From Chamaelirium japonicum (taxonomy: Eukaryota; Streptophyta; Magnoliopsida; Liliales; Melanthiaceae): DNA of 64,000 bases. The number at the start of each line of letters is the position of its first letter. Within the stretch, counting starts at the first letter, position 1. The stretch covers positions 1,488,001-1,552,000 of the forward strand of contig CANTAL010000003.1 of the NCBI GenBank assembly GCA_947650365.1, given 5' to 3'. The notes under the pieces are model-generated. The model was not told the DNA's origin. It saw only the letters and a list, made by a program, of their open reading frames with translations, and made no database searches. Below, one piece after another: positions 9,924 through 19,255 of the stretch. Both the position numbers and the translations under genes were made by a program.

Positions 9924-12900
9924 CCGCCCGCTACGAGCGAGCTATTGGGGAGCCCGCTGGAGGCCTCCTCGCTTAAGTCCCCTACTCCACCCCCGGGTGG
10001 GAGCGGTGTGGACCTTAAGTTGGAGGAGGGAGGTCGCCCGACAACCCCCAAGAGAGGAAGTTTTCCAATTGCCGAACCACTTCAAGAGATCGACATTGGC
10101 GGCAAGGAAGGGCCAAGAGTTGTTAGCCTCGGGACCTCGCTAACCAAGGGCGAGGTCCTGGCCATAACCAACTTGCTCAGGGAATACCGTGACGTATTCG
10201 CCTGGAGCTTCGCGGACATGCCAGGGATTGACCCGGAGGTCGCCTGTCATCGTCTGCACACCATGAAGGAGTTCCCGCCGGTCAAGCAGAAAGCTCGGCA
10301 CATACCTGCTGCAAAGTCCATTGCAGTGGCGGCAGAGATAGACAAGCTGGAGCGAGCCGGCTTCATCCGCGAGGCGCACTTCCCCGAGTGGATCTCCAAT
10401 ATCGTGGCGGTGCCAAAGAAGAGCGGAGCGGTCAGGGTGTGCATCGACTTCTCCGACCTCAACAAGGCATGCCCGAAGGATGGATTTCCTCTTCCGAGAA
10501 TAGGCGCACTGGTCGACGCAGCTGTCGGGTTCCAGGCCCTGTCCTTCATGGATGGATATTCTGGGTATAACCAGATACCTCTCCACGCCGACGATCAGGA
10601 GAAGACCGCCTTCTACTCCGGAGCGGGCTACCAGAAGTTGTACTGCTATCGAGTGATGCCGTTCGGACTTAAGAACGCTGGAGCGACCTACCAAAGGCTA
10701 GTCACTCAGATGTTCAAAGATCAGATCGGCAGAAACGTCGAAGTTTATGTAGACGACCTCCTGGTGAAGAGTCGGGAGAGGGAGGGGCATGTTGCCGATC
10801 TCCGCGAAACCTTCGAGGTACTGAGAAAGTACCAAATGAGGCTAAACCCGGCGAAGTGCGCATTCGGGGTGACGTCGGGGAAATTCCTCGGGTACCTGGT
10901 CACCCACAGGGGGATCGAGGCCGACCCTGGGCAAATCCGAGCACTTGTCGAGATGCCCGCGCCGAGGACCCGGCAGGAAGTCCAGAGGTTGAGCGGGCGA
11001 ATCGCCGCGCTCAATCGGTTCATCTCCAAATCCTCAGACAACTGCCGACCTCTTTTCGAGCTGCTACGAAAAGGAGCAAGCATTTGTTGGAATGAGAAGT
11101 GCGAGCACGCCTTCCAAAAGATCAAGGACTACCTGGCGAGCCCACCGATCTTAGCGGCACCCAAAGAGGGCGCCGAACTCGGCGTGTACCTTGCGGTCAC
11201 TGAGAATGCGGTGAGCGGGGTCCTGGTTGTGGAAGAAGCAAAGGTGGAGCGGCCTGTCTACTTTGTAAGCCACACGATGCTTCCCGCCGAGCTCCGGTAT
11301 CGACTAATCGAGAAGGTCGCATTGGCCTTGGTCCTTACCGTGAGAAAGCTCCACCCCTACTTCTCGGCTCACCCTGTCAGGGTCATCACAGAGCACCCTC
11401 TAAAGAGCGCGCTCTCCAGGCCCTCAGTAGCCGGCAGGCTCTACCGTTGGTCCGCCGAGCTCGCCGCCTATGGCTTGGAGTATGTCCCTCGAGTTGCGGT
11501 CAAAGGACAGGCGCTCGCCGATTTCTTGGCGGACTTCCCCATAGAAGAACCGGTCCAGTACCGGGAGGATGAGCCAACTGAGGCACACCCTGGGAAGGCG
11601 AGGTTCTTGGACAATCAAGGCGAGCATCCTCCAACTAAGCGTTCAGAGGAGGCAGGCTGGGAATTATTCGTCGATGGATCCTCCAACGCTTTGGGGGCGG
11701 GGATCGGGGTCGCACTGATCGCCCAGTCGGTACTTCTGGAGAAGTCAGTCCGACTGGATTTCGCCGCTACCAACAATGAGGCGGAATATGAGGCGCTGCT
11801 GGCCGGCCTAGAGCTCGCCAAAGAGGTAGGCGCCGAACGCCTGAAGGTCTTTAGCGATTCCCAGCTAATTGTTTGCCAAGTCAATGGGGAGTACGCCTCT
11901 CGGGACGCACGAATGGCGGGCTACGTGGATCTGGTGAAGCACAAGGCCGCGGAGTTCGAAAAGATCTCCTTCGAGCAAATTCCGCGAGCCGATAATAGGC
12001 GAGCTGATGCTTTGGCAAACGCCGCCTCTTTGCTGGGAACATCAGAGGCTCGCCAGATTCTCATCGAAGTCCAAAATCAGTCTCGGCTCCAACTGATGGA
12101 GCCCGCTGTTAACCAAGTCTCCGCAAACGTACCACTCAGCGGGTGGACCGCCCCCATTTTTCGCTTTCTCCAGAAGGGCGAGCTACCAGAGGATAGAGAG
12201 GAAGCCCGGCGAGTGGAGAAATGCGCTGGGCGCTATCTCATTCGCTGGGATCGCCTTTTTCGAAGATCCTTTGGCGGGCCAAGTCTCCGTTGCGTCGAGA
12301 GCCCGGAAACCGAAGAAGTTCTAAAGTGCATTCACTCTGGCGAGCTGGGAAACCACGCTGGTGGGCGGTCTCTTGCTGCGAAAGTACGAAGGCAAGGATA
12401 CTGGTGGCCCACTCTGGAGCAAGACGCTTTGAGGGTCGCCCAGAGGTGCATCCAGTGCCAGAAGCACGCCACCACGAACCATATGCCCGCAGAAGAACTG
12501 CATCCTCTGGCGAGCCCCTGGCCTTTCCAGCAATGGGGGTTGGATATTGTGGGACCTTTCCCTGTGTCAGCCCGATAAAAGAAATTCATCCTAGTAGCTA
12601 CGGACTACTTCACCAAATGGGTGGAAGCGGTCCCGCTAGCTAAGATAGGCGAGAAGCAAGTCAAGGACTTCCTTTGGAAGAATATCTTCTGCCGCTTTGG
12701 GCTGCCACGAGTGCTGATCACCGACAATGGTCGCCAGTTCGACAATCGCTTGATCAGAAGCTTTTGTGTTGAATATGGGGTCGACCTAAGGTTCTCATCC
12801 CCGAGGTACCCTCAAAGCAACGGGCAGGCCGAAGCGACGAATCGCGTGATCTTGGACAACCTCAAGAAGAGGCTGGAAGGGAAAAAAGGATTGTGGGAGC

Positions 12901-13379
12901 AGGAGCTCGATGGAGTCTTGTGGGCCTATCGCACTACTCCATGTCGCTCAACTAACGAATCCCCTTTCAGTCTCACTTTTGGTTGCAAAGCCGTGCTACC
13001 CATAGAGGCCGAGCTGCCCACTGAAAGAAGGTTTGCGTCGGCGGAGGTCGACAACGACAAACTGCTAGTCGACTCCCTTGATCAACTCGAAGAAAGACGA
13101 GAGCGCGCCAATCTACACCTCGCCGGATACCGACAAGAGATGAAGCGCGCCTATGATAAAAGAGTCCGCCATCGGGCATTCAAAGCCGGGGACATGGTGA
13201 TGAGAAAGGTGTTCGCAAATACCCAAGAGCCTAATGCAGGAAAGCTCGCGGCGAATTGGGAAGGCCCCTACATAATACGCGAAGCGCGAGGCCAGGGGGC
13301 TTACCAGTTGATGACCGCTGAAGGCGACCTGTTAGAGCGGCCTTGGAATGCTTTACACCTTCGCAAGTTCTATGCCTAA
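9918..13379 (+). pseudogene. pol: Pol region: reverse transcriptase, two RNases H, integrase; looks broken about once
   Basis: Reverse transcriptase spans roughly 10340-10880, with FSDLNKACPKD, MDGYSGYNQI, MPFGLKNAGATYQR and the catalytic YVDD at 10746-10757. The RT-linked RNase H follows at about 11145-11540 and ends in ALADFLADFP. A second, separate RNase H lies at about 11655-12040 with its acidic set in FVDGSS, NNEAEYEALLAGL, FSDSQL and NRRADALA; this double RNase H is a Tat-lineage hallmark. Integrase has an HHCC zinc-finger segment (about 12330-12470, CIQCQKH) and a catalytic core with LDIVGPF, TDNG and GQAEATNR in DD35E spacing. A C-terminal part with NWEGPYII and LRKFYA ends the region. 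Pol would copy the RNA and insert the cDNA. It appears to carry about one break, so this copy is probably not autonomous. Confidence 0.9.
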
Positions 13380-13492
13380 GGAAATTTTTGTAAAATTTTC
13401 TTTTTGAAGAGGTTATGAATGAATGATGGGATTTTCCACAAAGAATTCCACCCGGAAGCTCGCCGCACCAAGAGCTCGCTTAATCTACAAAA

Positions 13493-14078
13493 CAGTCCGC
13501 CGTTGTGCGGACTTAAAGCAAGACCGGGATCCTCAGAGGCAGCCAGTGGGCGACCTTGAGCTTCCCGGAGCAGTCCGCCATTGTGCGGACTTAAAGCAAG
13601 ACCGGGATCCTCAGAGGCAGCCAGTGGGCGACCTTGAGCTTCCCGGAGCAGTCCGCCGTTGTGCGGACTTAAAGCAAGACCGGAATCCTCAGAGGCAGCC
13701 AGTGGGCGACCTTGAGCTTCCCGGAGCAGTCCGCCGTCGTGCGGACTTAAAGCAAGACCGGGATCCTCAGAGGCAGCCAGTGGGCGACCTTGAGCTTCCC
13801 GGAGCAGTCCGCCGTCGTGCGGACTTAAAGCAAGACCGGGATCCTCAGAGGCAGCCAGTGGGCGACCTTGAGCTTCCCGGAGCAGTCCTCCGTCGTGCGG
13901 ACTTAAAGCAAGACCGGGATCCTCAAAGGTAGCCAGTGGGCGACCTTGAGCTTCCCGGGGAAGTCCGCCGTTGTGCGGACTTAAAGCAAGACCGGGATCC
14001 TCAGAGGCAGCCGGTGGGCGACCTTGAGCTTCCCGGGGAAGTCCGCTGCCTAGTGGACTCTAAACCTAACCAGGATCC
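13493..14078 (+). repeat. 78-bp minisatellite with an internal hairpin, about 7.5 copies
   Basis: Repeats start at 13493, 13571, 13649, 13727, 13805, 13883 and 13961, exactly 78 bp apart, with a decayed eighth partial copy from 14039. Each unit begins AGTCCGC, has a loop of about 6 bp, then GCGGACT, a 7-bp perfect inverted repeat able to form a hairpin. AAGCAAGACCGGGATCC and GGCGACCTTGAGCTTCCCGG follow. Copies are nearly identical. Because 78 is a multiple of three, an open frame runs through most of them, but there is no recognisable protein domain and I do not call it a gene. It lies between the end of pol and the 3' end of the antisense genes. Confidence 0.92.
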
Positions 14079-14519
14079 TTCGCGTTCACCTGCCATGAAC
14101 GGAAGCATCCTGGCGTTGGCAAACCCCTCAAAGGGCGAGCCCGCCAAACAGGACCATCGAGAGAAATTAACCGGGCAGGGGGCAGCTAGCACTTATTAGT
14201 TTCCTTTAAAAATAAAAATCGTTTAAGTCTCTGAGTGTAGGGAAGTTTTTGAAGTCTTTTGGTTCGTTTTAACGTTTTCCGGGCTCAGAGACTATCAAGT
14301 TTTTACGAGCATGCCGAGTTTTTCGTTTGCATATACTTAAAAATAAAAGGGTTGAATCGAATTAGCTGCCTCGCCCGGGGTATCGCTCTCGAGGTCGCTG
14401 CGAACTCCCAAAGCGGACTCATAAAAGGCACATAGAAAGAAAGAAACGCATATGCGGGCCCAGAAAGATAAATTTCATTGATTGGCAAAAATTACAAAAG
14501 TAGTTACAAGGCAGCAAGC
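14079..14519. other. Spacer between the minisatellite and the antisense genes
   Basis: About 440 bp without a convincing gene. It is more AT-rich than the rest of the element and has AATAAA-like words near 14207 and 14340. A perfect 10-bp inverted repeat is present: AGTCTCTGAG at 14226-14235 and CTCAGAGACT at 14284-14293, separated by 48 bp. Pol and the antisense ORFs converge here, so transcripts from both strands might end in it. That is inference. Confidence 0.5.
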
Positions 14520-15053
14520 TCAAGGCTTGCTTGTCTCCGCCCCACTGTCGTCCCCTCGGCGCCGCTTCTTCGACCTTTCGGTCTTGTATTTCTCCACAGC
14601 GGCCAGGGCGCCTTTCTTGAGGAGATCGTCCAGTTGGGCTTGGAGGCGGCCTTGCTGAGCCCGAAGGCCGTTGGCGTGTGTCTCCTTCAAGGCCGCAATC
14701 TCCGTCTTTAGAGCAGCGACCTCGCCTTGAAGTTGAGCCGCCTCCCGCTGTGCGACCTCCCGGGCGGACACAGCTTCGTCTCGCTCCGCCTTGGACTTGA
14801 GGAGGGCAGTAGCGGACAGGCCTTTGGCTACCTCGGCCATGGCGAGGCCTGACGCCAGGGTTTTGACCCTGCGGTGCAGTGCCTCTGACTCCACCCTCAG
14901 CTCCTCGGAGCCCTTGGCTCGCTGAAGCTCGTGGATGTGCTCGTCTACCTTGCGCTCGGACCCCCGAAGGGAATCATCGAACAAGGCGGCCAGTGCCTTC
15001 CCGGCCCCAGCGACCTCCGCGGCCAGCGCCTGGCTCTGCTTCTCCACCTGCAT
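14520..15053 (-). CDS. Antisense ORF, coiled-coil protein with a basic C-terminus
   Basis: About 177 residues, Ala/Glu/Lys-rich, with long heptad-like stretches (LQGEVAALKTEIAALKET, LSATALLKSKAERDEAV) that predict a coiled coil over most of its length. The C-terminus has a basic cluster, KTERSKKRRRGDD, like a nuclear localisation signal. It lies downstream of 15714-17069 and 15093-15542 on the same strand, so all three may come from one antisense transcript. Whether they form one product or several I cannot tell, and the start used here is uncertain. Plant Tat elements are known to carry extra antisense ORFs in this place. The function is unknown. Confidence 0.6.
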   Translation of the reverse strand: MQVEKQSQALAAEVAGAGKALAALFDDSLRGSERKVDEHIHELQRAKGSEELRVESEALHRRVKTLASGLAMAEVAKGLSATALLKSKAERDEAVSAREVAQREAAQLQGEVAALKTEIAALKETHANGLRAQQGRLQAQLDDLLKKGALAAVEKYKTERSKKRRRGDDSGAETSKP

Positions 15054-15092
15054 AAGGAAGGTGAAAGAGTTAGCAAAAATTGAGACTAAGAT

Positions 15093-15542
15093 TTATAAGG
15101 AGACAGGTGCGGTGAGTACCTCGGCAAGGCGTTCGCTTATGGAAGCGAAGGGAGCCCGCGCGAAAACGTTGCGGCCCAGCAGCTGCCGCACGTAGTGGGG
15201 CGCCCTCCCCTCCTCCGCAGAGGAGCCCGCGCTGGGACCCCCGGGAGCTCCGGAAGGAGGGGGCACGCCAGGAGGAGTGAGGGCTATCACCTCCCCCGGG
15301 CGAGCTCTGGCTCCTGGCGGGCTCGGAGGGTCCGCGGTGGCCCCCTTGGCCTCTGGCTCCGAGCTGAAGGACTCGGAGTCGGAGCCAATGTCTACAAAGC
15401 TAGGGGACCTGTAGACCAGGTCCCCTAAGCCCTGCTGGGAGCCCGCTCCCTCCTGGCCTTCTGCAGGAGGCGAGGCCGGAGGGGCGGGAGCTGGAGCGGC
15501 CGCCGATGTAGAGGCCGCGGGAGTTGGAGCCGAGGCCGGCAA
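15093..15542 (-). CDS. Antisense ORF, Pro/Ala-rich low-complexity protein
   Basis: About 149 residues. The first 35 are almost all Ala, Pro and Ser. An acidic serine-rich patch follows (VDIGSDSESFSSEPEAKG), then a Pro/Gly-rich linker. No domain is recognised. The composition resembles a disordered linker rather than an enzyme. It sits between the domain-bearing antisense ORF upstream and the coiled-coil ORF downstream, on the same strand and close together, so it is more likely part of a larger antisense gene than an independent protein. The start is uncertain. Confidence 0.45.
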   Translation of the reverse strand: MPASAPTPAASTSAAAPAPAPPASPPAEGQEGAGSQQGLGDLVYRSPSFVDIGSDSESFSSEPEAKGATADPPSPPGARARPGEVIALTPPGVPPPSGAPGGPSAGSSAEEGRAPHYVRQLLGRNVFARAPFASISERLAEVLTAPVSL

Positions 15543-15713
15543 GGAGGTCGCAGCGACGGCGTCGGACTCGCCCTGCTGGACCCCTGCCCCGTCGGCGGGA
15601 GATGGAGGCTCCTGCCCGCTCGATCCCGGCCCTGGTGCGGGAGCTGATGGAGTCGCGGGCTTCTCCCCTTGGGCGGGAGCAACAGGCTCCGCCCGAGGAG
15701 CTTGAGGGGCGGG

Positions 15714-17069
15714 CTATTCTTCCTCGGAGCCTGTTGCCTCCTCCGCAGAGTCCGTCCAGCTGGGCTCCGAGTCCAAGCCCGCCTCCTCCAGCGCTTTCCG
15801 CCGTTGCTCCGCCTGGACGTTAGAAGGCGCGGGCCCCGCGCGTTTGGCCTTCTTCTTCCCGCGGGCCTCCATCTCCGGCGTCAGCACTGCTACACGAAGC
15901 GGGACGGTCAGATCGCCCGGGAAGTAGCCCATTAGAATTTGAGCCATCCCGGATTCGACTTCCGCCATGGTAAGCGGGAGGTCGATGTTCGGGTCGTCGG
16001 GCTCAACCATTTGGATCTTGCGGCGGACAATTGGAGTTGGGGCGGGAGGCTGACCTGGGCCGGCGTCCGGGCGAGGAGGTTGCGGAGGAGCGGAAGCTTC
16101 GCCCTGGTGAAGCATCTCCATGGTATCGGGGTCGTTGAGGCGGATGGGCAAAGCCCGCCTCCGGACCGTCTTCTTACGGGGGTTGCCTCCCGAGCTCCCG
16201 GCCCCCTTGCTGGCCCCTTTGGAGGGAGGGGCGTTCTGCATCGGCGGAATAGCGCCGACCTCCTCCTCTTTCTTCTTCCGGACGGTCTTCTGCTTCAGCA
16301 GAATAGCGCCGGTCTTCCCGTCCTTCAGCTGGAAGGCGAAGTCGGGGGCGGTGATCTTCTCCGGAGTCCGCCCACCGAGGTAGTGGAGGATCGCATCGTC
16401 CAGAGATCGCTCCCGGTCGGGAGCGATGCACTTCTTCTTCCCCGCCTTGTAGAAGGAGATCTCCCGGAAGACCGCCGTCGGGGGAACCCCGGGGTGAGCC
16501 GGGACTCCGCTGTGCCGCCCGCGCCAGTCGCCGACCGCCACGAAAGGATAGTCCTTCCAGTGGCGGTCCTTGCTCTCGATGGTGGAGAAGGGGAGCACCT
16601 CGCCAGGCCGCCCGGCGAGGTAGAAGTAGCCGCAGCCCGCGGTGCTGAAGACCGGTGAGGGCTTGAGGAGCCACTTTTTGAGCAAGTAGCTCAGTGGGAT
16701 CCTCGCCTTCAGAGCGGTCTCCAGCTGGGACAGCCCGTAGAGTATCCCCCAGGAGTTTCCTGAGAGTTGGGCGGGGCAAAGCCCCGTCAACTCCAGGAGC
16801 TCCCCGGCGAGATGACTCAGGGGGAACCGCAGCCCGGACCACAGCAGCCCGACAGAAGCTACTGTGCCCTGGGGCGGCCTCCCCGAGAGTGGCATCTCGG
16901 TGACGAGGATCTCCCGAGGGAGATCGATCGCCGCCCGGATACTGTCCCCGACAGGCACCCCGACGGGGTTTTGCAGCCAGACCACCGCCCTTTCGGTGGC
17001 GGGCTCAGCGGCCTGGGCGGCGGCAGCAGCGGCAGCAACAGCAGCAGCAACGTCAGCAGCGGAAGCCAT
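15714..17069 (-). CDS. Antisense ORF with plant 'putative gypsy type transposon' (Transposase_28-like) domain
   Basis: About 451 residues from the ATG at 17069 (context CTCATGGCT); a non-ATG start further upstream at 17111 is less likely. An Ala-rich N-terminus opens MASAADVAAAV. Residues about 80-180 resemble the plant retrotransposon-borne domain often labelled 'putative gypsy type transposon', with LRFPLSHLAGELLELTGL, NSWGILYGLSQLE and WKDYPFVAVGDW at the expected places. The C-terminal half is basic and disordered (RKKTVRRRALP, RGKKKAKRAG) and ends acidic. It reads opposite to gag-pol and has its own TATA-like element about 96 bp upstream. Antisense genes of this type are typical of Tat elements and their role is unsettled; proposals include host interaction or regulation of the element. 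Family recognition is from memory of conserved words. Confidence 0.75.
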   Translation of the reverse strand: MASAADVAAAVAAAAAAAQAAEPATERAVVWLQNPVGVPVGDSIRAAIDLPREILVTEMPLSGRPPQGTVASVGLLWSGLRFPLSHLAGELLELTGLCPAQLSGNSWGILYGLSQLETALKARIPLSYLLKKWLLKPSPVFSTAGCGYFYLAGRPGEVLPFSTIESKDRHWKDYPFVAVGDWRGRHSGVPAHPGVPPTAVFREISFYKAGKKKCIAPDRERSLDDAILHYLGGRTPEKITAPDFAFQLKDGKTGAILLKQKTVRKKKEEEVGAIPPMQNAPPSKGASKGAGSSGGNPRKKTVRRRALPIRLNDPDTMEMLHQGEASAPPQPPRPDAGPGQPPAPTPIVRRKIQMVEPDDPNIDLPLTMAEVESGMAQILMGYFPGDLTVPLRVAVLTPEMEARGKKKAKRAGPAPSNVQAEQRRKALEEAGLDSEPSWTDSAEEATGSEEE

Positions 17070-17164
17070 GAGAGCAGAAGGGCTAAAGCGAGCTGAAAGC
17101 GCTAGAAGCAAAGGGAGAAGGGAGAGCTGTTTTCACGCAGCAGTAAAAATTGCCCCCCGTCCCC

Positions 17165-17172
17165 TATTTAAA
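17165..17172 (-). promoter_or_regulatory. TATA-like element for the antisense genes
   Basis: On the minus strand the sequence reads GCCTTTAAATAGGGG, a good plant TATA box, about 96 bp upstream of the ATG at 17069. A transcription start around 17135 would leave a leader of about 65 bp. It suggests that the antisense module has its own promoter rather than relying on the LTR. This is supported by position and motif only. Confidence 0.5.
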
Positions 17173-17477
17173 GGCGAGCGAGAGACAGGTGAATCGATCC
17201 GCAGTTAATGCCCAAGCGCGCTCGGCGAGGCAACGTGACGGCGATCAAAGCGACAGCTCGCTTCTCTCAAATCGTCGAGCGCCACGTGGACCACGCGTGG
17301 AAAAAGCTGCGCCGGCGCCAGCACTGTCCTTTATTGACAGAGAAAGGGACAAATGAGGAGGAGACACGCGTCTCGCGCCGATCGGGGTCTCATGATGAGA
17401 TTCGCTGTATCAGCGTTGAGCCTCGTGCCGCAGTTAAGGTGAAGCGACCGTTCGGTGCGATACCCAAGTCACAAGAT

Positions 17478-17922
17478 CGCCCGCGGCAGGCGCCCCAAGC
17501 TCGCCCGAAGCAGACCCTGACCGCGTGTGACAAGCTCGCACCGGAAGGAGATCGCTCGTGGCTGACGCTCGTGGCCCGCCCAGCGTTTGTGAAATACTGG
17601 GAGTCAAAACTCTCGACGCAGATCGCACGCGGCAGGTGCCCGCAGCTCGCCCGAGGCAGACCCTGGCCGCGTGTGACAAGCTCGCACCGGAATGAGATCG
17701 CTCGTGGCTGACGCTCGTGGCCCGCCCAGCGTTTTTGAAAAGTACTGAGAGTCAAAACTCTCGATGCAGACCGCCCACGGCAGGCGCCCAAGCTTGCCCG
17801 AAGCTGATCCTGACCGCAGGTGAGGAGCTCGCATCGCAGGAGATCGCTCATGGCTGATGCTCGTGGCCCGCCCAGCGTTTGCGAAATACTGGCAGTCAAA
17901 GCTCTCGGCGCAGGCCGCCATC
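17478..17922. repeat. Three tandem copies of a repeat of about 147 bp upstream of the antisense genes
   Basis: Copies begin near 17481, 17627 and 17775, 146-148 bp apart. Shared words in the same order are CGGCAGG, CAAGCTCGC, GAGATCGCTC, CTCGTGGCCCGCCCAGCGTTT and GAAATACTGG, then AGTCAAAACTCTCG. The third copy is the most diverged. They lie between the antisense TATA box and the 3' LTR, so they could act as an upstream enhancer-like array for the antisense promoter. ORFs crossing them are repeats read in frame and not genes. Confidence 0.85.
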
Positions 17923-18042
17923 GCTACTATCTCCGCCCCGCAAGAAAACTGTTACGGCAGACATTGATATCAGGCACATTGCCGGGGATAGGAGTTCGCT
18001 AAGACTCCTGAGCAAGCGTCGAGTTTCCTCGATCACTCCCTC

Positions 18043-18051
18043 AGGAGGGGG
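18043..18051 (+). other. Polypurine tract (plus-strand primer)
   Basis: AGGAGGGGG followed by TAA lies directly upstream of the 3' LTR. This is the normal place and composition for the RNase H-resistant primer of plus-strand synthesis. The 17923-18042 stretch before it has no recognisable feature. Confidence 0.85.
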
Positions 18052-18054
18052 TAA

Positions 18055-19250
18055 TGTTGGGGGTAGACAGAAACCACATATCTTGGGTAGCATTGCAAAC
18101 GCATCTGAGATAAGAGTTCTCGAGGGAGCCCGTCCAAAAAGCTCACCCTCCCAGCCCATCAGGAGCTCGCCCCCCCCACAGGGAGCTGGATGGACACCTT
18201 GTATCTGAGTGCAGCTCGCAGGAGTTCGCTCCCCCGTGCTCACCAAATCACCTTGACAGGGAGCGAGATCCACATTAGGCTGAAAGGGCCCAGGCCAAGA
18301 GCACTCTTAAGAGCTCGCCTGAGCTCGATGGAGCTCGCCTGAGATCGCCCAGAAGCTCGCTCAGGAGCTCGCCTGAGCTCGATGGAGCTCGCCCGAGATC
18401 GCCCAGAAGCTCGCTCAGGAGCTCGCCCCGTAGCTCGCCAAGCTCACCCAGGAGCTCGCCTAAGCTCGCTCAGGAGCTCGTCCCGGAGTTCGCCAAGCCC
18501 GCGCGAGAACTCGCTGGCAGTGATAGCGGGAGTTAGACCGTCATGCATAACGAAGACACCGGCATCGCGAACGCCCCTAGCTCGCGCAGGAGCTTGCCCC
18601 TAGCTCGCTCAGGAGCTCGCCCAAGCTCGCCAGAATTCCCCAGTTTATCGAGGAGGTTGCTCCCGCGAGGCCCGACTCTTGATAGATGTGGAAGAGAAGG
18701 CGGAGCAATGGAGGGCGAGCTCACCTTAGCTCCCCGTCGGAGGTCGCCCACAATGTATGAGAGGATGCCAGGTGTCAAAACCCCACGGAAGCTACGTGGA
18801 CAAACGTGGTCCACGGAAGCTCGCTCGAATCAGTTCGAGACCTCCCAGACTTGAACATTCCAGAATGGCCACCTGGCCACGACAAGAAAGATTCCCTCCC
18901 CCACTCAAACCGCCTGGCAGGCCTGACGACAGAATGTCAGGGCGCGAGTACCAAGGACTGTCAGACCCACGCGAGCCAGAACGTGGGGGGTCTAGAAGGC
19001 GCCGGAAGAATCTCCACGTGTCGGGCCACGGTAGGCCGCCGATTGCTATAAATGCTCACCCCCAGGCTCCATAGTACAGGTTCGAAATCCCTTTTCCTTC
19101 CTCTTTGGTCCATTACAGCTCGCCGTTGTGCCACTGTGACTGACTTGAGCGTCAGAGGGTCTGCGCTCCTAAGGGAGCCAGCCGTTCTCACGTTCTCTTT
19201 TCTTTGTCTTGCAGGCAGCCCGCACGGACCAGCGAAAAATCCCCCGAACA
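18055..19250 (+). repeat. 3' LTR (1196 bp)
   Basis: Same length and ends (TGTTGGGGG...CCGAACA) as the 5' LTR, with about 8 substitutions between them and no length difference seen by eye. It repeats the GAGCTCGCC-rich segment, the G-box (19015-19020) and the TATA box (19047-19052). In this copy the promoter points outward into the satellite, so read-out transcription of satellite sequence from here is possible. Confidence 0.96.
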
Positions 19251-19255
19251 GATCG
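19251..19255. repeat. Target-site duplication, right copy (GATCG)
   Basis: GATCG directly follows the last base of the 3' LTR and matches 6122-6126. The satellite then resumes in the same phase and on the same strand as on the left side. Confidence 0.93.

Larger units (their letters stand above)
6127..19250 (+). mobile_element. LTR retrotransposon, Ty3/gypsy, Tat lineage (Retand/RIRE2/Grande-like)
   Basis: A 13,124-bp element bounded by two 1196-bp LTRs and a GATCG target duplication. In order it holds the 5' LTR, primer-binding site, gag-protease, pol (RT, RNase H, second RNase H, integrase), a 78-bp minisatellite, antisense ORFs, a triple 147-bp repeat, polypurine tract and 3' LTR. The double RNase H, the gag knuckle and the antisense gene place it in the plant Tat lineage. 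The LTRs differ at about 8 of 1196 sites by eye, roughly 0.7%. With a commonly used plant LTR rate of 1.3e-8 per site per year this suggests an age of a few hundred thousand years, strongly dependent on the rate. It is structurally complete, with pol looking broken about once. It is GC-rich, in contrast to the surrounding satellite. Confidence 0.96.

Noticed and set aside
10140-10694. Minus-strand ORF of 184 codons within the reverse transcriptase region
   Set aside because: Shadow of the conserved RT frame; no domain recognised.
13423-14199. Protein encoded by the 78-bp repeats (26-residue units)
   Set aside because: The open frame exists because 78 is a multiple of three. No domain, and the hairpin symmetry explains the sequence better than coding does.
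17208-17921. ORFs on both strands across the 147-bp repeats
   Set aside because: They overlap in several frames and derive from repeated sequence; no domain or plausible start.
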